Origin: Paulinella micropora
Lineage: Eukaryota > Cercozoa > Imbricatea > Euglyphida > Paulinellidae
Direction: 5' to 3'
Length of the DNA: 64,000 nt
Assembly (NCBI GenBank): GCA_019918135.1
Contig: WBZZ01001018.1
Span: forward strand, 44,437-108,436
Under the pieces are notes generated by a model that saw only the letters and a list, made by a program, of their open reading frames with translations, did not search any database and was not told where the DNA came from. Within the stretch, counting starts at the first letter, position 1; the number at the start of each line of letters is the position of its first letter. The position numbers were made by a program, and so were the translations under genes. Shown here piece by piece: positions 1 to 9,517 of this stretch.

Positions 1-1
1 C

Positions 2-127
2 ACCCGCCCCGGGGAGTACGTCGCATTCACTGATTTCTTCCAGTCCAGCGTAACCTCGAGGGGTAACACGGCGCGTTGCATTCTGGCCGCTAGTTTTTTT
101 TGTTTGGTCTTCTTTTTTTTTCCTTGA
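2..127 (+). CDS. Possible C-terminal end of a gene entering from the left
   Basis: An open frame runs from the window edge to a TGA at 125-127. About the first 31 codons use mixed codons like the coding regions nearby; after that the frame runs into T-tracts and looks non-coding, so the true end may lie near 93, perhaps with a small frame error. There is no start in the window and I do not recognise the fragment. It could equally be non-coding. Confidence 0.2.
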   Translation, partial: TRPGEYVAFTDFFQSSVTSRGNTARCILAASFFCLVFFFFP

Positions 128-516
128 GTGAGAAAGAAAAAGGAGGGGAAGGGGACTGCCAGCGCACCAGGGATAACTGGACCGTCCGAGAAGGATCTTA
201 AAAAAAAGAAGACGGCGGCCGGATTTTGCGGTGGGCTAGAGAACAGCGAGGAGATTCTGGGAAAACAAAAGAACCGCTGGACGGGAGGGGACCGGTGAAC
301 GGGAGGGATACAGCGAGAAGAAAAAAACAAATGTGTTTGAACTTGCTGTTGTCAAGGCTGTCTGTCTGTCTAGTGAAATTCTTTTGTCTTAGCGGCGAAA
401 AAACTCCCCTCTTTTTTTGCGTTCACGTCGTAACTCTCTTTTTTAACTATGAAAAGGGTACTAAAGAAAAACAAAATCTTCCTTTTTTTTTGGGTCCCCC
501 CCAAAAAATAACTTCT
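128..516. other. Gap rich in homopolymers
   Basis: This stretch contains A-, T- and G-runs and purine-rich blocks. It lies downstream of the stop of the minus-strand gene at 517-2163. I see no convincing gene in it. Confidence 0.5.
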
Positions 517-2163
517 TTACCCGCTGTTGGCTGGCGCGTCGTCCTCCCCGGTGGGCGGGGGCGCGGCCGGCTCCGCACTGTCAGGTGGCGCCGCACCTTC
601 TTCGGGCGCGGGTGGCGCCATCAGGGCCGACATCTCCTCCAGCAGCCCCTGCACCGCCTTGCTCCCGCCCACGATCGCGGCCGCGCTCTTCTCTTGTGCC
701 CGCGCGAAGTTCAGGCTCTGCGCGGCGGCCGCGCGGTGGAAGGCCGCCGACTCGGCAAAGAAGTGCTGGACTACGCTGAGCGCCTCGCCGAACGCCTTGA
801 GCTTCTTTTCCAGGCCGGCCGGTAACGATTCGGCGCGCGCGGACGACGACGACGACGACGACGCCGGCGCCGCTCTCTCCGATTCTTGCAGGCTCTCCAC
901 GTAGCGCGGCGGGAGCCAGTTCGGGTCCTGGGCCCGCTTGCGTACCACCTCCAACAGGCCCGACGGCAGAATGAAGCCCTTGGCCTGCCCCCTCTCGTCA
1001 TAAACGCGGTTGTTGCACTGCTCGATCGCGGGCAAATGCTGCACTAGATTCGCGGCCAGCCCGAGGCTTACGAACGTGGCCAGCCCCGTCTGCAGGGCGA
1101 CGTAGGGCAGGCCGTCCACGGTCCCCTTGCCCGCGGGGGCGCGCAGGGTCATCATGACGTACAGGGCCTCGTTGGACGCGGTAATGAGCGGCTGGGGCGC
1201 CGAGCGATCGAACGGGATAGCGGGCAGGACTATCAGCTGGCCTATATCGCCCACGGTCAGCTCGCCAAACACGTCGCGGCCCAGGCTGTGCAAGTTGCGG
1301 GCCACCGGGTCGAACTTCTTGTGGTGGCCTGACAGTTCGTGGGCCGGGCGCCAGTGCAAGCCGCGCAACGCCTTGGAGGTGCCCACGCGCACTTGCTGTA
1401 CGGTCTTGTCCCGGCCGAAGACCCCGAGCGCCGCCAGGCTCTTGGTATTTAGGGGCTTGCTCAGGCGCAGCCGCGCGCTCCAGCCCCAGTTGCCACGGCT
1501 CCGTGTCCCGGCGGCCCCGGAGTTGTCGTTGTTGCCGGGCAGCCCGGGCTCCGTCAGGTAGAACTTCTGCTTGGCCTGCAACTGTTGGGGTTGGGCGCGC
1601 GGGTCGTGCCGTACCGACCAGACCGCCTTCAGCAGGGCGCTGTGCTCCGCAAACTTGCCCGTGAACGCTGGCAGCCGGATGAGCGACTCTATGTTGCGGT
1701 TCTCCCACGGGTTGATCTGCTGCCCGGCCTGCAACGAGGACGGCGCCGCGTCGTCGGGGGCGTGTTTTTCTTCTTCTGCTTCGTCCTCGGACCCCGACGT
1801 GGAGGCGGAGCTGTCCCCCCTGGCGGGCTTCGCCTTCTTCTTGGGCTTGGCCGCTTCTTCGGTCTTGCGTTTCTTGGCGCTCCGGTCCTCGTCGCCCTGC
1901 TTCTCCTTCTTCTTCTTCTTGCTCTTCTTGCTCTTCTTGGACTTCTTGGCCTTCTTGGACGCCGTTTCCGCACCGGCCTCGCGACGCCCACGTTTCTTGG
2001 ACGCCGTGTCACTCTTCTCCCCCTCTTCTTCTTCTTCGTCGTCGTCCGCGATGAACGACCCGCCGTCGCTCTCCTGTGATTCCTCCTCGCTGTCCAGAGA
2101 TTCCTCCGAGTCGCTGCTCTCGTCGCTGCCGCCGTTCGCTTCGGAATCCAAGTATTTGCTCAT
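517..2163 (-). CDS. Unknown protein with acidic and lysine-rich N-terminus
   Basis: A 548-residue protein of unknown function. Residues 1-50 are almost entirely Ser, Asp and Glu. Residues 55-115 are strongly basic, with repeated KKSKKSK-type blocks that would serve as nuclear or nucleolar localisation signals. A second acidic/Ser patch follows at about 118-135. The folded part runs from about 150 to 420. The C-terminus is Ala/Pro/Glu-rich with a poly-Ser stretch near 433-440. The ATG at 2161-2163 is the first in frame and is preceded at once by a TG repeat ending in TAG. The tail looks like host chromatin or nucleolar proteins, so action in the nucleus is a reasonable inference, but no catalytic motif is visible. 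Confidence 0.85.
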   Translation of the reverse strand: MSKYLDSEANGGSDESSDSEESLDSEEESQESDGGSFIADDDEEEEEGEKSDTASKKRGRREAGAETASKKAKKSKKSKKSKKKKKEKQGDEDRSAKKRKTEEAAKPKKKAKPARGDSSASTSGSEDEAEEEKHAPDDAAPSSLQAGQQINPWENRNIESLIRLPAFTGKFAEHSALLKAVWSVRHDPRAQPQQLQAKQKFYLTEPGLPGNNDNSGAAGTRSRGNWGWSARLRLSKPLNTKSLAALGVFGRDKTVQQVRVGTSKALRGLHWRPAHELSGHHKKFDPVARNLHSLGRDVFGELTVGDIGQLIVLPAIPFDRSAPQPLITASNEALYVMMTLRAPAGKGTVDGLPYVALQTGLATFVSLGLAANLVQHLPAIEQCNNRVYDERGQAKGFILPSGLLEVVRKRAQDPNWLPPRYVESLQESERAAPASSSSSSSARAESLPAGLEKKLKAFGEALSVVQHFFAESAAFHRAAAAQSLNFARAQEKSAAAIVGGSKAVQGLLEEMSALMAPPAPEEGAAPPDSAEPAAPPPTGEDDAPANSG

Positions 2164-2200
2164 ACCGTACAGCTGCTACACACACACACACACACACCCA
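2164..2200 (-). promoter_or_regulatory. TG-tract ending in TAG just upstream of a start codon
   Basis: Read on the minus strand, a run of eight T (after a few purines) is followed by GGG, a TG dinucleotide repeat and TAG-CAG, and the ATG follows within about 20 bases. This is the layout of a splice acceptor (pyrimidine/TG tract then AG). It recurs before many starts in the window; the same TG-TAG form precedes the ATG at 46,465. It may be a 5'-UTR intron acceptor, a trans-splice acceptor or a T-rich promoter. Confidence 0.4.
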
Positions 2201-2936
2201 AAAAAAAGTAACGATAAATGCTTGGGCACAGCGCAGAAGAAAGAAAAAGAAGGCAGCACTCACTAAAAAAAAAGTCTGGGAGGGAGAGAAAGGGAGGCGT
2301 GCGGCTGGTGAGGGCAAGGGAAGCAATTGGCAAACGCGGGAAGGAAAAGGGAAGAGCAATTGGCGGAGAAAAGATTAGGCACGCACAGCCAAGTGTCAAT
2401 TCTGGAGGTTGTGTGTGTCTCTTCCTTGTGCTGGCTGCGTTACTCGTATATTTGTGAGCGGACGAGGGGGGCCACAGTACGGCCGGCCGGGAGGGGGGGG
2501 GCCGAGCCGGCGCTGAGCTCGCGCCCCCAAGCCTCCCCCCCCCCTTCCTCGTCCCCTCCTCCGTACCGTGGCCCTCCCCCCCCTCCACCTTATCGCTAAC
2601 ATTTCCTGGCAGTAGCGACAAGGGGGAATGATGGGTGGGGAGAGAATTTGGTGCTCTCGGCTTCTCTCCCCGAAGCTCTCCCCGAAGCTCTCCCGAGAGA
2701 ATTTGTCTTAAAAAAAAAGCCCTGGCTTGCTTGTCGTTTTTTCTTTTGTTTGTTGCTAGTCGACGCCCCATCCCGCCCTTTTTTTTGTCGTGTTCACTAG
2801 GAGAGCAAGCACGACCGTGCCAAAAAAGTTTCTGCGCCTCTCCCCCCCCCCGGGCTGTTCACCACGCAGACAAACAAAAAGAGCCCCGGGCTTGGTCTTT
2901 GTTTAGGTGCCAGCCACTAACAGAAGACTGTGATCA
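2201..2936. other. Divergent intergenic region
   Basis: This separates the start of the minus-strand gene at 2163 from the plus-strand start at 2937. It holds long G, C, A and T runs and three consecutive pyrimidine-tract/AG motifs on the plus strand (near 2745-2760, 2780-2800 and 2895-2906), the last shortly before the downstream ATG. The overlapping open frames here are low complexity and not credible genes. Confidence 0.5.
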
Positions 2937-3350
2937 ATGTCGGAACACAAGGAATTCCTGCTCGCCCGGGCGTTGATGCGGGGGCTGGCACATTATTTGG
3001 CACAGAAGGATCTGGGCCAGGAAGAGGCACTGCAGGCAGAGAGGGAACTGGCAGAGCTCGAGTCGGCCGCGCTACCAATCAAGAGCGGGCCCTGGCACAA
3101 CACTTTGCAGAATCTAGCCGACAAGGCCAACGCGGTCGTCCATGGCGGCGAGGCCGACACTACGTTCGTCGAGATTTGTGCTAGGTGTGGCTGTTTCGTG
3201 CTGTCGGAGACGGATCACCGACTCTTGAGCTCGCGCCGGCACATCTTCTGGGTCGTGCCCGCGGACCCCGACTTAGACACGGTGAACAGGCACCTGTATT
3301 CGAATAAGTTGCAGTGCCGGTCTATTGGTAAAAAGGTAGCGCCCAAGTAG
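2937..3350 (+). CDS. Small unknown protein with a Cys cluster
   Basis: A 137-residue protein, not recognised. The N-terminal half (about 1-60) is predicted mostly helical and rich in Leu, Ala and Glu. The middle holds a CARCGC cluster near residue 83 that could hold a metal with other ligands, and a hydrophobic FWVVP segment follows. The tail is basic. The ATG at 2937 follows a pyrimidine tract and AG at about 2905. A similar short C-x-x-C-x-C cluster ends the protein at 14744-15895, but there is no other similarity. Confidence 0.75.
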   Translation: MSEHKEFLLARALMRGLAHYLAQKDLGQEEALQAERELAELESAALPIKSGPWHNTLQNLADKANAVVHGGEADTTFVEICARCGCFVLSETDHRLLSSRRHIFWVVPADPDLDTVNRHLYSNKLQCRSIGKKVAPK

Positions 3351-3449
3351 ATAGTGCAAGAATTACGGGGGAACAAACAACCTTTTTAATACTGAGTCAC
3401 AAGTTCAGACGTTCATGCGGCTGCCCAATAGTTCCCCAATAGTAGAAAA

Positions 3450-4481
3450 CTAGATGAGCTCTTCAACTGTTATCTGTAAACACTTTGTTATAAATGGCAC
3501 AAAGTGTCGAGCGCACAAGCGCTTGCTGCCGACATTTCTGGTTATGGCTGAGTCTTGTCTCGCGAGACTTGGCTCCTCACAGGTTAGTTGATTGCACGTG
3601 GCCTTGCCAAGCCCCCGTATGAAATATAACTTGTTCATTTTGTTGACCAGCTGCAAGGTCTGTTCGCTCTGCTCGCCGCTCATGGTGATTCGCTGTGAAA
3701 AGTTAGAGCTGGTGTGGAGATAGCGCCATTTTCTCGGTGCTGCTATATTGTTGTCAATGACTAACAGGGAATCTGCAATTATTTTATAACTGGGCAGAAT
3801 TTCGTACAACAGGTTAGCGTAGGAGCTGCGGAACAGTTCTTCTGGGTTGTGGGCATTGAGTTGGCCCTTACGTGCAGCGAGCCTTGTCCTTACATTCTGC
3901 AGGCTGGTTAAAGGGCAAAGGATGAAAATAGTGTAGCCTTTCTGTCTTGCCAGCGAACAGACCCACAACAAGCCTTGCAGCGCATTCCACCCCCTGCCGT
4001 ACGCGCCGGTCGTTTCCATCAAGATCCCTGCGCCAAGATCCAGAGCCGCCTGCATCAGGGTATCATTGAGCTCGTCCAGGCCCTCCTTGTCCTTGCGGGC
4101 CTCAAAGTAGGTTTGCGTTCTCTTGCGCGTGACATAGTCGCGGAATACCTTGGAATTGACCAGCTTTAGATCAGGCCGGCTCTCCTTTAAATCTTTTTCG
4201 ATTTTGATCCAGCTCCGTACCGCTCCGCTGTGCTGGTTGACCAGGTCATCGATGCTGCCGTTGTACCAGGACTTTTTATCAATGAGTTCTTTCCTGTCCT
4301 TAAAATTTGTTTTAAGGAAATTTTGGAGTACGACGGACTTGCCAACTCCCGGGGGTCCGTACGTGATGATCAGGTTCTTGTTATCTGTTTCTAGACGTTC
4401 GAAATCGTCTACATGCGAAAGAATGTTGACCAGCTGCTGCGTGTGTGCGGCTTCTGTCGCGGCGGCCTTGTGGTCTTGCAT
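3450..4481 (-). CDS. P-loop kinase/ATPase, weakly zeta-like
   Basis: A 343-residue protein with a clear Walker A motif, GPPGVGKS, near residue 45. A later hydrophobic strand ends in METTGAYGR (about residue 158), and an FILCPL strand follows. The order P-loop, variable helical insert, E-T-T-G strand is like zeta/PezT-type small-molecule kinases and related P-loop kinases found in large DNA viruses, but the match is only at motif level. A plain AAA-type or nucleotide kinase is possible. An open frame extends 59 codons further upstream as a run of Phe, Leu and Cys from pyrimidine-tract DNA. I therefore place the start at the ATG at 4479-4481 (MQDHK). Confidence 0.8.
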   Translation of the reverse strand: MQDHKAAATEAAHTQQLVNILSHVDDFERLETDNKNLIITYGPPGVGKSVVLQNFLKTNFKDRKELIDKKSWYNGSIDDLVNQHSGAVRSWIKIEKDLKESRPDLKLVNSKVFRDYVTRKRTQTYFEARKDKEGLDELNDTLMQAALDLGAGILMETTGAYGRGWNALQGLLWVCSLARQKGYTIFILCPLTSLQNVRTRLAARKGQLNAHNPEELFRSSYANLLYEILPSYKIIADSLLVIDNNIAAPRKWRYLHTSSNFSQRITMSGEQSEQTLQLVNKMNKLYFIRGLGKATCNQLTCEEPSLARQDSAITRNVGSKRLCARHFVPFITKCLQITVEELI

Positions 4482-4912
4482 TTCTGTACGCTTAGCCCGG
4501 CGCGTTTTTCTCTCTATTAAAACACAAGAGATACAAAGATTACAAAAGAAAAAGCAAAGACAAAAAAAAAATCTCTGAACACAAAGGCAAGCGAAAGGGG
4601 GGGGGAGGAGGAAGAGGGAAGGGAGGGAGAAGAAGAAGAAAGGAGTGGTTTTAGCCAAGGGCGCGGGGTGGCTCCAGGCAAAAGGAAATGAGGGAGAGAA
4701 AGGGATCTTTCTTGTTAAAGGGCAGGGAATATTAACCGCAGAAAAACTGATTTCTTTTTCAGAAATAACTATTTTTAGGTGTAGCCAGAAACGTCGTTTC
4801 TAAACGTTTCTTTTTTGCGTCCGGACGATTACAACAGCCAAAAAAAAACTTTTAATAAAAAGGCTCTGAACGTATTGAAGTTAGGGTGAGCGGAACGCCT
4901 CCTTTTTTTTTG
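4482..4912. other. Gap between tandem minus-strand genes
   Basis: Purine tracts, A/T runs and AATAAA-like sequences. I see no gene. The right end, with several A- and T-runs before 4913, may hold the 3' end signal of the upstream gene. Confidence 0.45.
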
Positions 4913-6172
4913 TTATTCGTCCAGCCGGCGCCGTTTGTTGTTGGCGGCCTCGTCCTTCCTGAGCTCGCGGTCGATAACTCGCTCCCGCTCCTCCAGCCTG
5001 AGCACAAAGTCCGGAGTACCATCCACCACGTGCATTAGCATAACGAAGAGGAAGTAGGCTTGGTTACGACGGGCCCTGACCCGCGCCTTGAGCTCTGGGC
5101 TCATGGGGCGCAGCAGGCCCTCTATCGACGCACGTTCGTTGCGTATTTTCTCGTACTCCTTGAATTCCTCTGGCTTCTTCTTTTCTGCAAGATCATAGTC
5201 CGAAGAGTCGTTGTCGGAGTCGTAATCTGTGAATTCGTCCTTGAATAAAGCCGCCGCGAACAGAGCCTTGTCCCGCATCTCTAGCAAGATCAGCTCTAGC
5301 TGCTGCTTCGTAGGGCCAACGCCCAGGGAACCAGTCAGGGGGTCTGGCTGCGGGAGCGCGTTGAGGACTACCAGCGTATCGCGGGCTGTGGTCCAGGCCT
5401 TGGCAATCTGGAGCTGGACCGCGGGGGTAAAGTGCTCTGGCGCGGCAGTGACAACTGGCGCGTCGTCCGAATCCGACGCGTTTGAGTCCGACGCGTCGGG
5501 GACGCGGAATAATTCCAGGAACCTAACGTCCAGACGTCGGTGCAGCGCCAACAGGGAACTGAAGGACGGGACACGCGGTGACGCCGGATGGGGCTGTACG
5601 AACCAGTAGTGGCTAGCTTCCGTGCACACCAGAACGGGCCCTAGCTCGTGCAGACGGGCTTGGTCAATGTGGGACACAAACTCCGCTGGTGTCAGGCGGA
5701 GCTCTACCACCTGCGAGGGGCCGGGCTCGCCAACTATCACCCCACGCAGGAGGGGACATTCTCTGGCCAGCGTGTTGTCGAGGGGCGCAGCACACAAACC
5801 CCGCAGGCGACGTTCGGCTTCGTCAAATGTCAGCCCTTGCAGTGCCACGGCCAGCCGCGCGGACGACAGGTGCAGAAACATTGCCTCGGTGGGCAGCCGC
5901 AGCACAAAAGACTCGAACATGCAGCGGCTGGTCGCAAACCTGATGATCTTGGAATGCAATCGCTTGTCTGTCGGTCCGAGCTCGTCCCGGAACTCGTCAA
6001 ACCAGACATGCGGCGACTTTCGGTCTCCATTGATGGGTTCGTCGCCCACGTTCAGCACTACCTCTACGCAAGCCACGCCACCACTGGCTGCTCTCGAGCG
6101 CAGGACCTCGCGCAGGCTTTGTAGCGACTCGATCTCCGTTGATCGCAGGTAAGGCAAACCGGCAGCGTGCAT
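4913..6172 (-). CDS. Unknown 419-residue protein
   Basis: An open, well-mixed coding frame with no motif I recognise. The first 260 residues alternate hydrophobic strands and charged loops. An acidic Ser/Asp stretch lies near residues 232-243 and another, with DYDSDNDSSDYD, near 325-336. The C-terminus (about 340-419) is helical and very charged, ending in a KRRR cluster that could be a nuclear localisation signal. The frame extends upstream without a good context; the ATG at 6170-6172 (MHAAG) is the likely start. The sequence just before it contains CTAAC followed by a run of A. It is the left gene of a divergent pair separated by the 6.2-8.4 kb repeat region. Confidence 0.8.
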   Translation of the reverse strand: MHAAGLPYLRSTEIESLQSLREVLRSRAASGGVACVEVVLNVGDEPINGDRKSPHVWFDEFRDELGPTDKRLHSKIIRFATSRCMFESFVLRLPTEAMFLHLSSARLAVALQGLTFDEAERRLRGLCAAPLDNTLARECPLLRGVIVGEPGPSQVVELRLTPAEFVSHIDQARLHELGPVLVCTEASHYWFVQPHPASPRVPSFSSLLALHRRLDVRFLELFRVPDASDSNASDSDDAPVVTAAPEHFTPAVQLQIAKAWTTARDTLVVLNALPQPDPLTGSLGVGPTKQQLELILLEMRDKALFAAALFKDEFTDYDSDNDSSDYDLAEKKKPEEFKEYEKIRNERASIEGLLRPMSPELKARVRARRNQAYFLFVMLMHVVDGTPDFVLRLEERERVIDRELRKDEAANNKRRRLDE

Positions 6173-6379
6173 CGTTGTTTTTTTTTTGTTAGCAAGAACC
6201 AAAGCTAGAAAACAGTGGATGCATGCATTTTTTTGTGTGCTGTTGTTAGCTACCAAAAAAAACTAGATAGCCTTTTGATCTTCGAAAGTGCAACAATTAG
6301 AAAAAAGAACGCAAGAGACAGAAATGCGATAGAAGAATAGAAGAGAGCACTACATAACTCTCTGCGATATTTACTGGCC

Positions 6380-7010
6380 TAGATAGTAACAGTACACACA
6401 CAGGTACATAGAAGCAGTACACATAAGATTCACACCTGAGGTCTACCAGATTCACGCACAGTTATATACACGCACACAGATACACACGATTACACACACA
6501 CAGGTACATAGAAGCAGTACACATAAGATTCACACCTGAGGTCTACAAGATTCACGCACACAGATACACACGATTACACACACAGATACACACAAATACA
6601 CACGATTACACACACACAGGTACAGATACACACACACAAATACACACGATTACACACACACAGGTACATAGAAGCAGTACACATAAGATTCACACCTGAG
6701 GTCTACAAGATTCACGCACAGTTATATACACGCACACAGATACACACGATTACACACACAGATACACACAAATACACACGATTACACACACAGGTACAAA
6801 TACACACACAAATACACACGATTACACACACAGATACACACACAAATACACACGATTACACACACAGATACACACACACAAATACACACGATTACACACA
6901 CAGGTACACATGATTACACACAGGTACACATAATAAGCAGCAAACAAGCACCATAAATACATTGATCAATTCTATAAGATTCACCTACAATCACACACAC
7001 AGGCACACAA
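6380..7010. repeat. CA-rich tandem repeat region (left arm)
   Basis: A long block dominated by ACACAC on the plus strand. A longer unit of about 100-160 bases, containing GGTACATAGAAGCAGTACAC and GAGGTCTACAAGATTCACGC, occurs three times (from about 6402, 6501 and 6662). Shorter units of the type GATACACACAAATACACAC fill the spaces. No reading frame is credible. It forms the left arm of a large imperfect inverted arrangement whose right arm (7430-8330) is TG-rich. Confidence 0.85.
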
Positions 7011-7016
7011 TTTGTT

Positions 7017-7424
7017 AACATCGTTGAAACATGTATACAAATTGTGTACCGTTGCAAAACGAGGCAAAAACGACTTGTGGATAATCCAACAAAAAAAGGA
7101 AGGGAGGGGGGGGGCCAACCCTGCTGTCCAGTGTTGGAAACATTGCCCAATAGCGTACAATGTTGGCAACATTGAACACCATTGGGGGGTTGCCCAATAG
7201 CGTACAATGTTGCCAACATTGAACACCATTGGGGGGTTGCCCAATAGCGTACAATGTCGGCAACATTGAACACCATTGGGGGGTTGCCCCATAGCGCGCA
7301 ATGTTGCCAACATTGCGCGCTATTGGGCAGCAACGTTGGCCCCCCCTTTTCTTGTTGGATCACCACAAATCGCTTTTTGCCTCATTTTGCAAAGGTATAA
7401 TTCGCGTATGTCTCAACGACGTTT
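7017..7424. repeat. Fold-back element: inverted ends around four 47-base repeats
   Basis: The ends 7017-7129 and 7326-7424 are imperfect inverted copies; matching parts include GTTGCAAAACGAGGCAAAAA on the left and the reverse complement of TTTTTGCCTCATTTTGCAAA on the right. Between them a 47-base unit repeats four times (starts near 7146, 7193, 7240, 7287). Each unit holds a palindromic core, CAATGTTGSCAACATTG. In the last unit the palindrome is longer: GCGCGCAATGTTG is mirrored across one central base. No protein is encoded. It resembles a non-autonomous fold-back element or a replication/recombination site. Confidence 0.75.
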
Positions 7425-7429
7425 GTGAA

Positions 7430-7740
7430 AATGTGTATGTGTGTGTGTGCGTGAATTTTCGTGTGTAGATCTTGAGTGTAGATTTTGTGTGTGTGTAAAT
7501 TTTGTGTGCATAAATCTGCATGTGTAGATCTTGTGTGTGAACCTTTGTGTGTAGATCTTGTGTGTGAACCTTTGTGTGTAGATCTTGTGTGTGAACCTTT
7601 GTGTGTAGATCTTGTGGGTGAACCTTCGTGTGTAGATCTTGTGTGTGAACCTTCGTGTGTGAACCTTCGTGTGTAGATCTTGTGTGTGAACCTTCGTGTG
7701 TAGATCTTGTGTGTAGATCTTGTGCGTGACCTACAGGAAT
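7430..7740. repeat. TG-rich 27-base tandem repeats
   Basis: A 27-base unit, AGATCTTGTGTGTGAACCTT followed by TGTGTGT, repeats several times from about 7525, with C-for-T variants toward the right end. Open frames across it on both strands are only translations of the repeat. The same unit reappears at 9450-9530 where it interrupts a gene copy. Confidence 0.85.
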
Positions 7741-7899
7741 GAAGCAGGCACATCCCATTCTCAATATGTCTTATTTGTCGTAAGTATATGTCAGGGAGAC
7801 ATGATTACACTAAAAAAACTGTAGGAGCAAGGTCCAGGAAAAAAATGTACAGGCATGTGTAGGTCAGACAGGTGAAGTTGTGAAAAACCACTTTTTGTT

Positions 7900-8330
7900 T
7901 TGTAGCTTCTTGCGTGTGTTTGTGTAAAGTCTTGTGTACGTGTGTGTTTGTGTGTGTGGAAGACTTTCTGTAGACATGCATGTGCTGTGTATGTGCAGGG
8001 CTTCCTGTAGAAATTCGTCTGATGTTTGTGTTTTGTGTGTGTGCGTTTTATGTGTGTGTAAAGTCGTGTGTTTATGTGTGTGTGCGTTTTATGTGTGTGT
8101 AAAGTCGTGTGTTTGTGTGTGTGCGTTTTATGTGTGTGTAAAGTCGTGTGTTTATGTGTGTGTGTGCGTTTTATGTGTGTGTAAAGTCGTGTGTTTGTCG
8201 TGTGAGATTTGTGTGCAGGACCTCCTGTAGAAATTCGTCTGGTGTTGTGTAATGTTCGTGTGAGATTTGTGTGCAAGACTTCCTGTAGAAATTTTGTGTT
8301 CTGTCTGTTTGCTTGGATTAGTGCGTAAGC
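7900..8330. repeat. TG-rich mixed tandem repeats
   Basis: Two repeat types. One is a unit of about 37 bases with GCGTTTTATGTGTGTGTAAAG that occurs four times between 8040 and 8200. The other is a unit with CTTCCTGTAGAAATTCGTCT, present near 7999, 8219 and (diverged) 8279. The region leads directly into the 5' flank of the F-box-like gene at 8399. No credible coding frame. Confidence 0.8.
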
Positions 8331-8398
8331 GAGTGTAAAGCACACTGTATCCCGTTTTCTTTGTCGTTTGTTGTTCCGGGTTTCTTGTAACACTAGCC

Positions 8399-9154
8399 AT
8401 GACAAGCGTTCCCATGAAGAAAAAGCCAAAGCTAGGACATATTGGCCCGTTCGTAGCCCGTTTGACCGCACTGCCAGGGGAACTGCTGCGAGATCTGGCC
8501 TCGTGGTCTCCGCCGTCCGTGGCCGTGCTGGGCACGACCTGTCACGGTTTAAGCAAATGTCTTCTCCCGTTAGCCACCGAAGCTCAGGAATACCACCTTG
8601 CCAGTGTGCGCAGATCGGTGGCCGACGCCATCGAAGAGGTCGCCCTCAAGGGAGGTTACAAAAGGTTCTGGCTCCATGGCGTTACCGGGTACCTGTATTA
8701 CGAAAATGGGATCGATTATGATCTAGATGGCTGCCTGAACCTCCACGCCGGCAAACGCTACAACCTGGATGAACGCATTGCGACGTCTCTAAACTTTTAC
8801 TTTTACCACAGCCTCTCAACCGGAAAAACCAAGATTCAACTCAGCTTGCGGAGCCGGGATGTTAACCGCGAATGCGAGCAATGTGGCAACTGGGCTACTT
8901 CTGCGCATCTAAACCTGGAAGGCGAAATATTCTACGTGCAGAGCCGCGCCGAAATCGATGCCTTGCTGAGGCGTATCGTCTCGGTGCCAATGCTCAACTT
9001 GCTGGGAGATGCCTACATGAAGCATGACACTTACGAGAGTGGATCTATTTCCTGGATGGACCTGCTCGAAAAAAATGTAACAGGGACTGTTAGACCTCAC
9101 TGGGTCTATCGAGATGGCGAGCGATTCTGTGTAAACTGCGAAGAGTTGGCATAG
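8399..9154 (+). CDS. F-box-like protein
   Basis: A 251-residue protein. Residues 21-50 read LTALPGELLRDLASWSPPSV and then AVLGTTCHGLSK, a good fit to the F-box (LP-x-E-L-L, then V-L-x-x-T/V-C-x-x-L). An F-box docks a protein to SKP1 in SCF ubiquitin ligases. The remainder (about 60-251) is shared with the paralogue at 9745-10557, including FxxYxxxG, YENG, DGCLN, GRxY and VSxPMLNLLGDAY; it is presumably the substrate-recognition part, with no family I recognise. A KKKPK basic motif lies at residue 7-11. The ATG follows ACACTAG-CC, an acceptor-like context. The window also encodes an SKP1 homologue at 25.4 kb. Confidence 0.8.
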   Translation: MTSVPMKKKPKLGHIGPFVARLTALPGELLRDLASWSPPSVAVLGTTCHGLSKCLLPLATEAQEYHLASVRRSVADAIEEVALKGGYKRFWLHGVTGYLYYENGIDYDLDGCLNLHAGKRYNLDERIATSLNFYFYHSLSTGKTKIQLSLRSRDVNRECEQCGNWATSAHLNLEGEIFYVQSRAEIDALLRRIVSVPMLNLLGDAYMKHDTYESGSISWMDLLEKNVTGTVRPHWVYRDGERFCVNCEELA

Positions 9155-9322
9155 AGGGTGGCAAGCCAGGACTCTGTACTGAACATCATTAAAATCCCGA
9201 TTATGTGTGAAGGTGGTCCTGTGTGTGGCAAATAGAAATCTGGCCTTGCTTTTTCTGTCTTCTCTTCTTGTTCTATCTCATTTGGTTGCGCTGGTGTTTT
9301 TTTTCTTGTTTCTTAGCTAGCC

Positions 9323-9517
9323 ATGACAAGCGCTCCCATGAAGAAAAAGCCCAAGCTGGAACATATCGACCCGTTCGTAACCCATTTAACCGCTCTGCCA
9401 GAGGAACTGCTGCGACATCTGTCCCCATGGTCTCCGCCGTCCGTGGCCGAACCTTTGTGTGTAAATCTTGTGCGTGAACCTTCGTGTGTAGATCTTGTGT
9501 GTAGATCTTGTGCGTGA
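9323..9517 (+). pseudogene. Truncated F-box-like gene copy fused to TG repeat
   Basis: The first 42 codons, with the upstream CTAGCC-ATG context, are a close copy of the start of the gene at 8399 (MTSAPMKKKPK versus MTSVPMKKKPK, then an almost complete F-box). Homology stops abruptly at 9449 in the middle of the F-box. From 9450 the sequence is the 27-base TG-type repeat seen at 7.5-7.7 kb, which is read for another 22 codons before a stop. It is most likely a dead copy made by recombination into the repeat. Confidence 0.85.

Noticed and set aside
3450-4481. Confident call as a zeta-type toxin
   Set aside because: Only the P-loop and an E-T-T-G strand agree; other P-loop kinases fit equally well, and no antitoxin-like neighbour is visible.
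7146-7334. Four regularly spaced 47-base repeats as a CRISPR array
   Set aside because: The repeats are directly joined without unique spacers, and no cas genes are nearby.
7360-8535. Several open frames of 60-226 codons across the TG repeats on both strands
   Set aside because: They are plain translations of tandem repeats (HTRSTH, VCVL types) with no independent coding signal.
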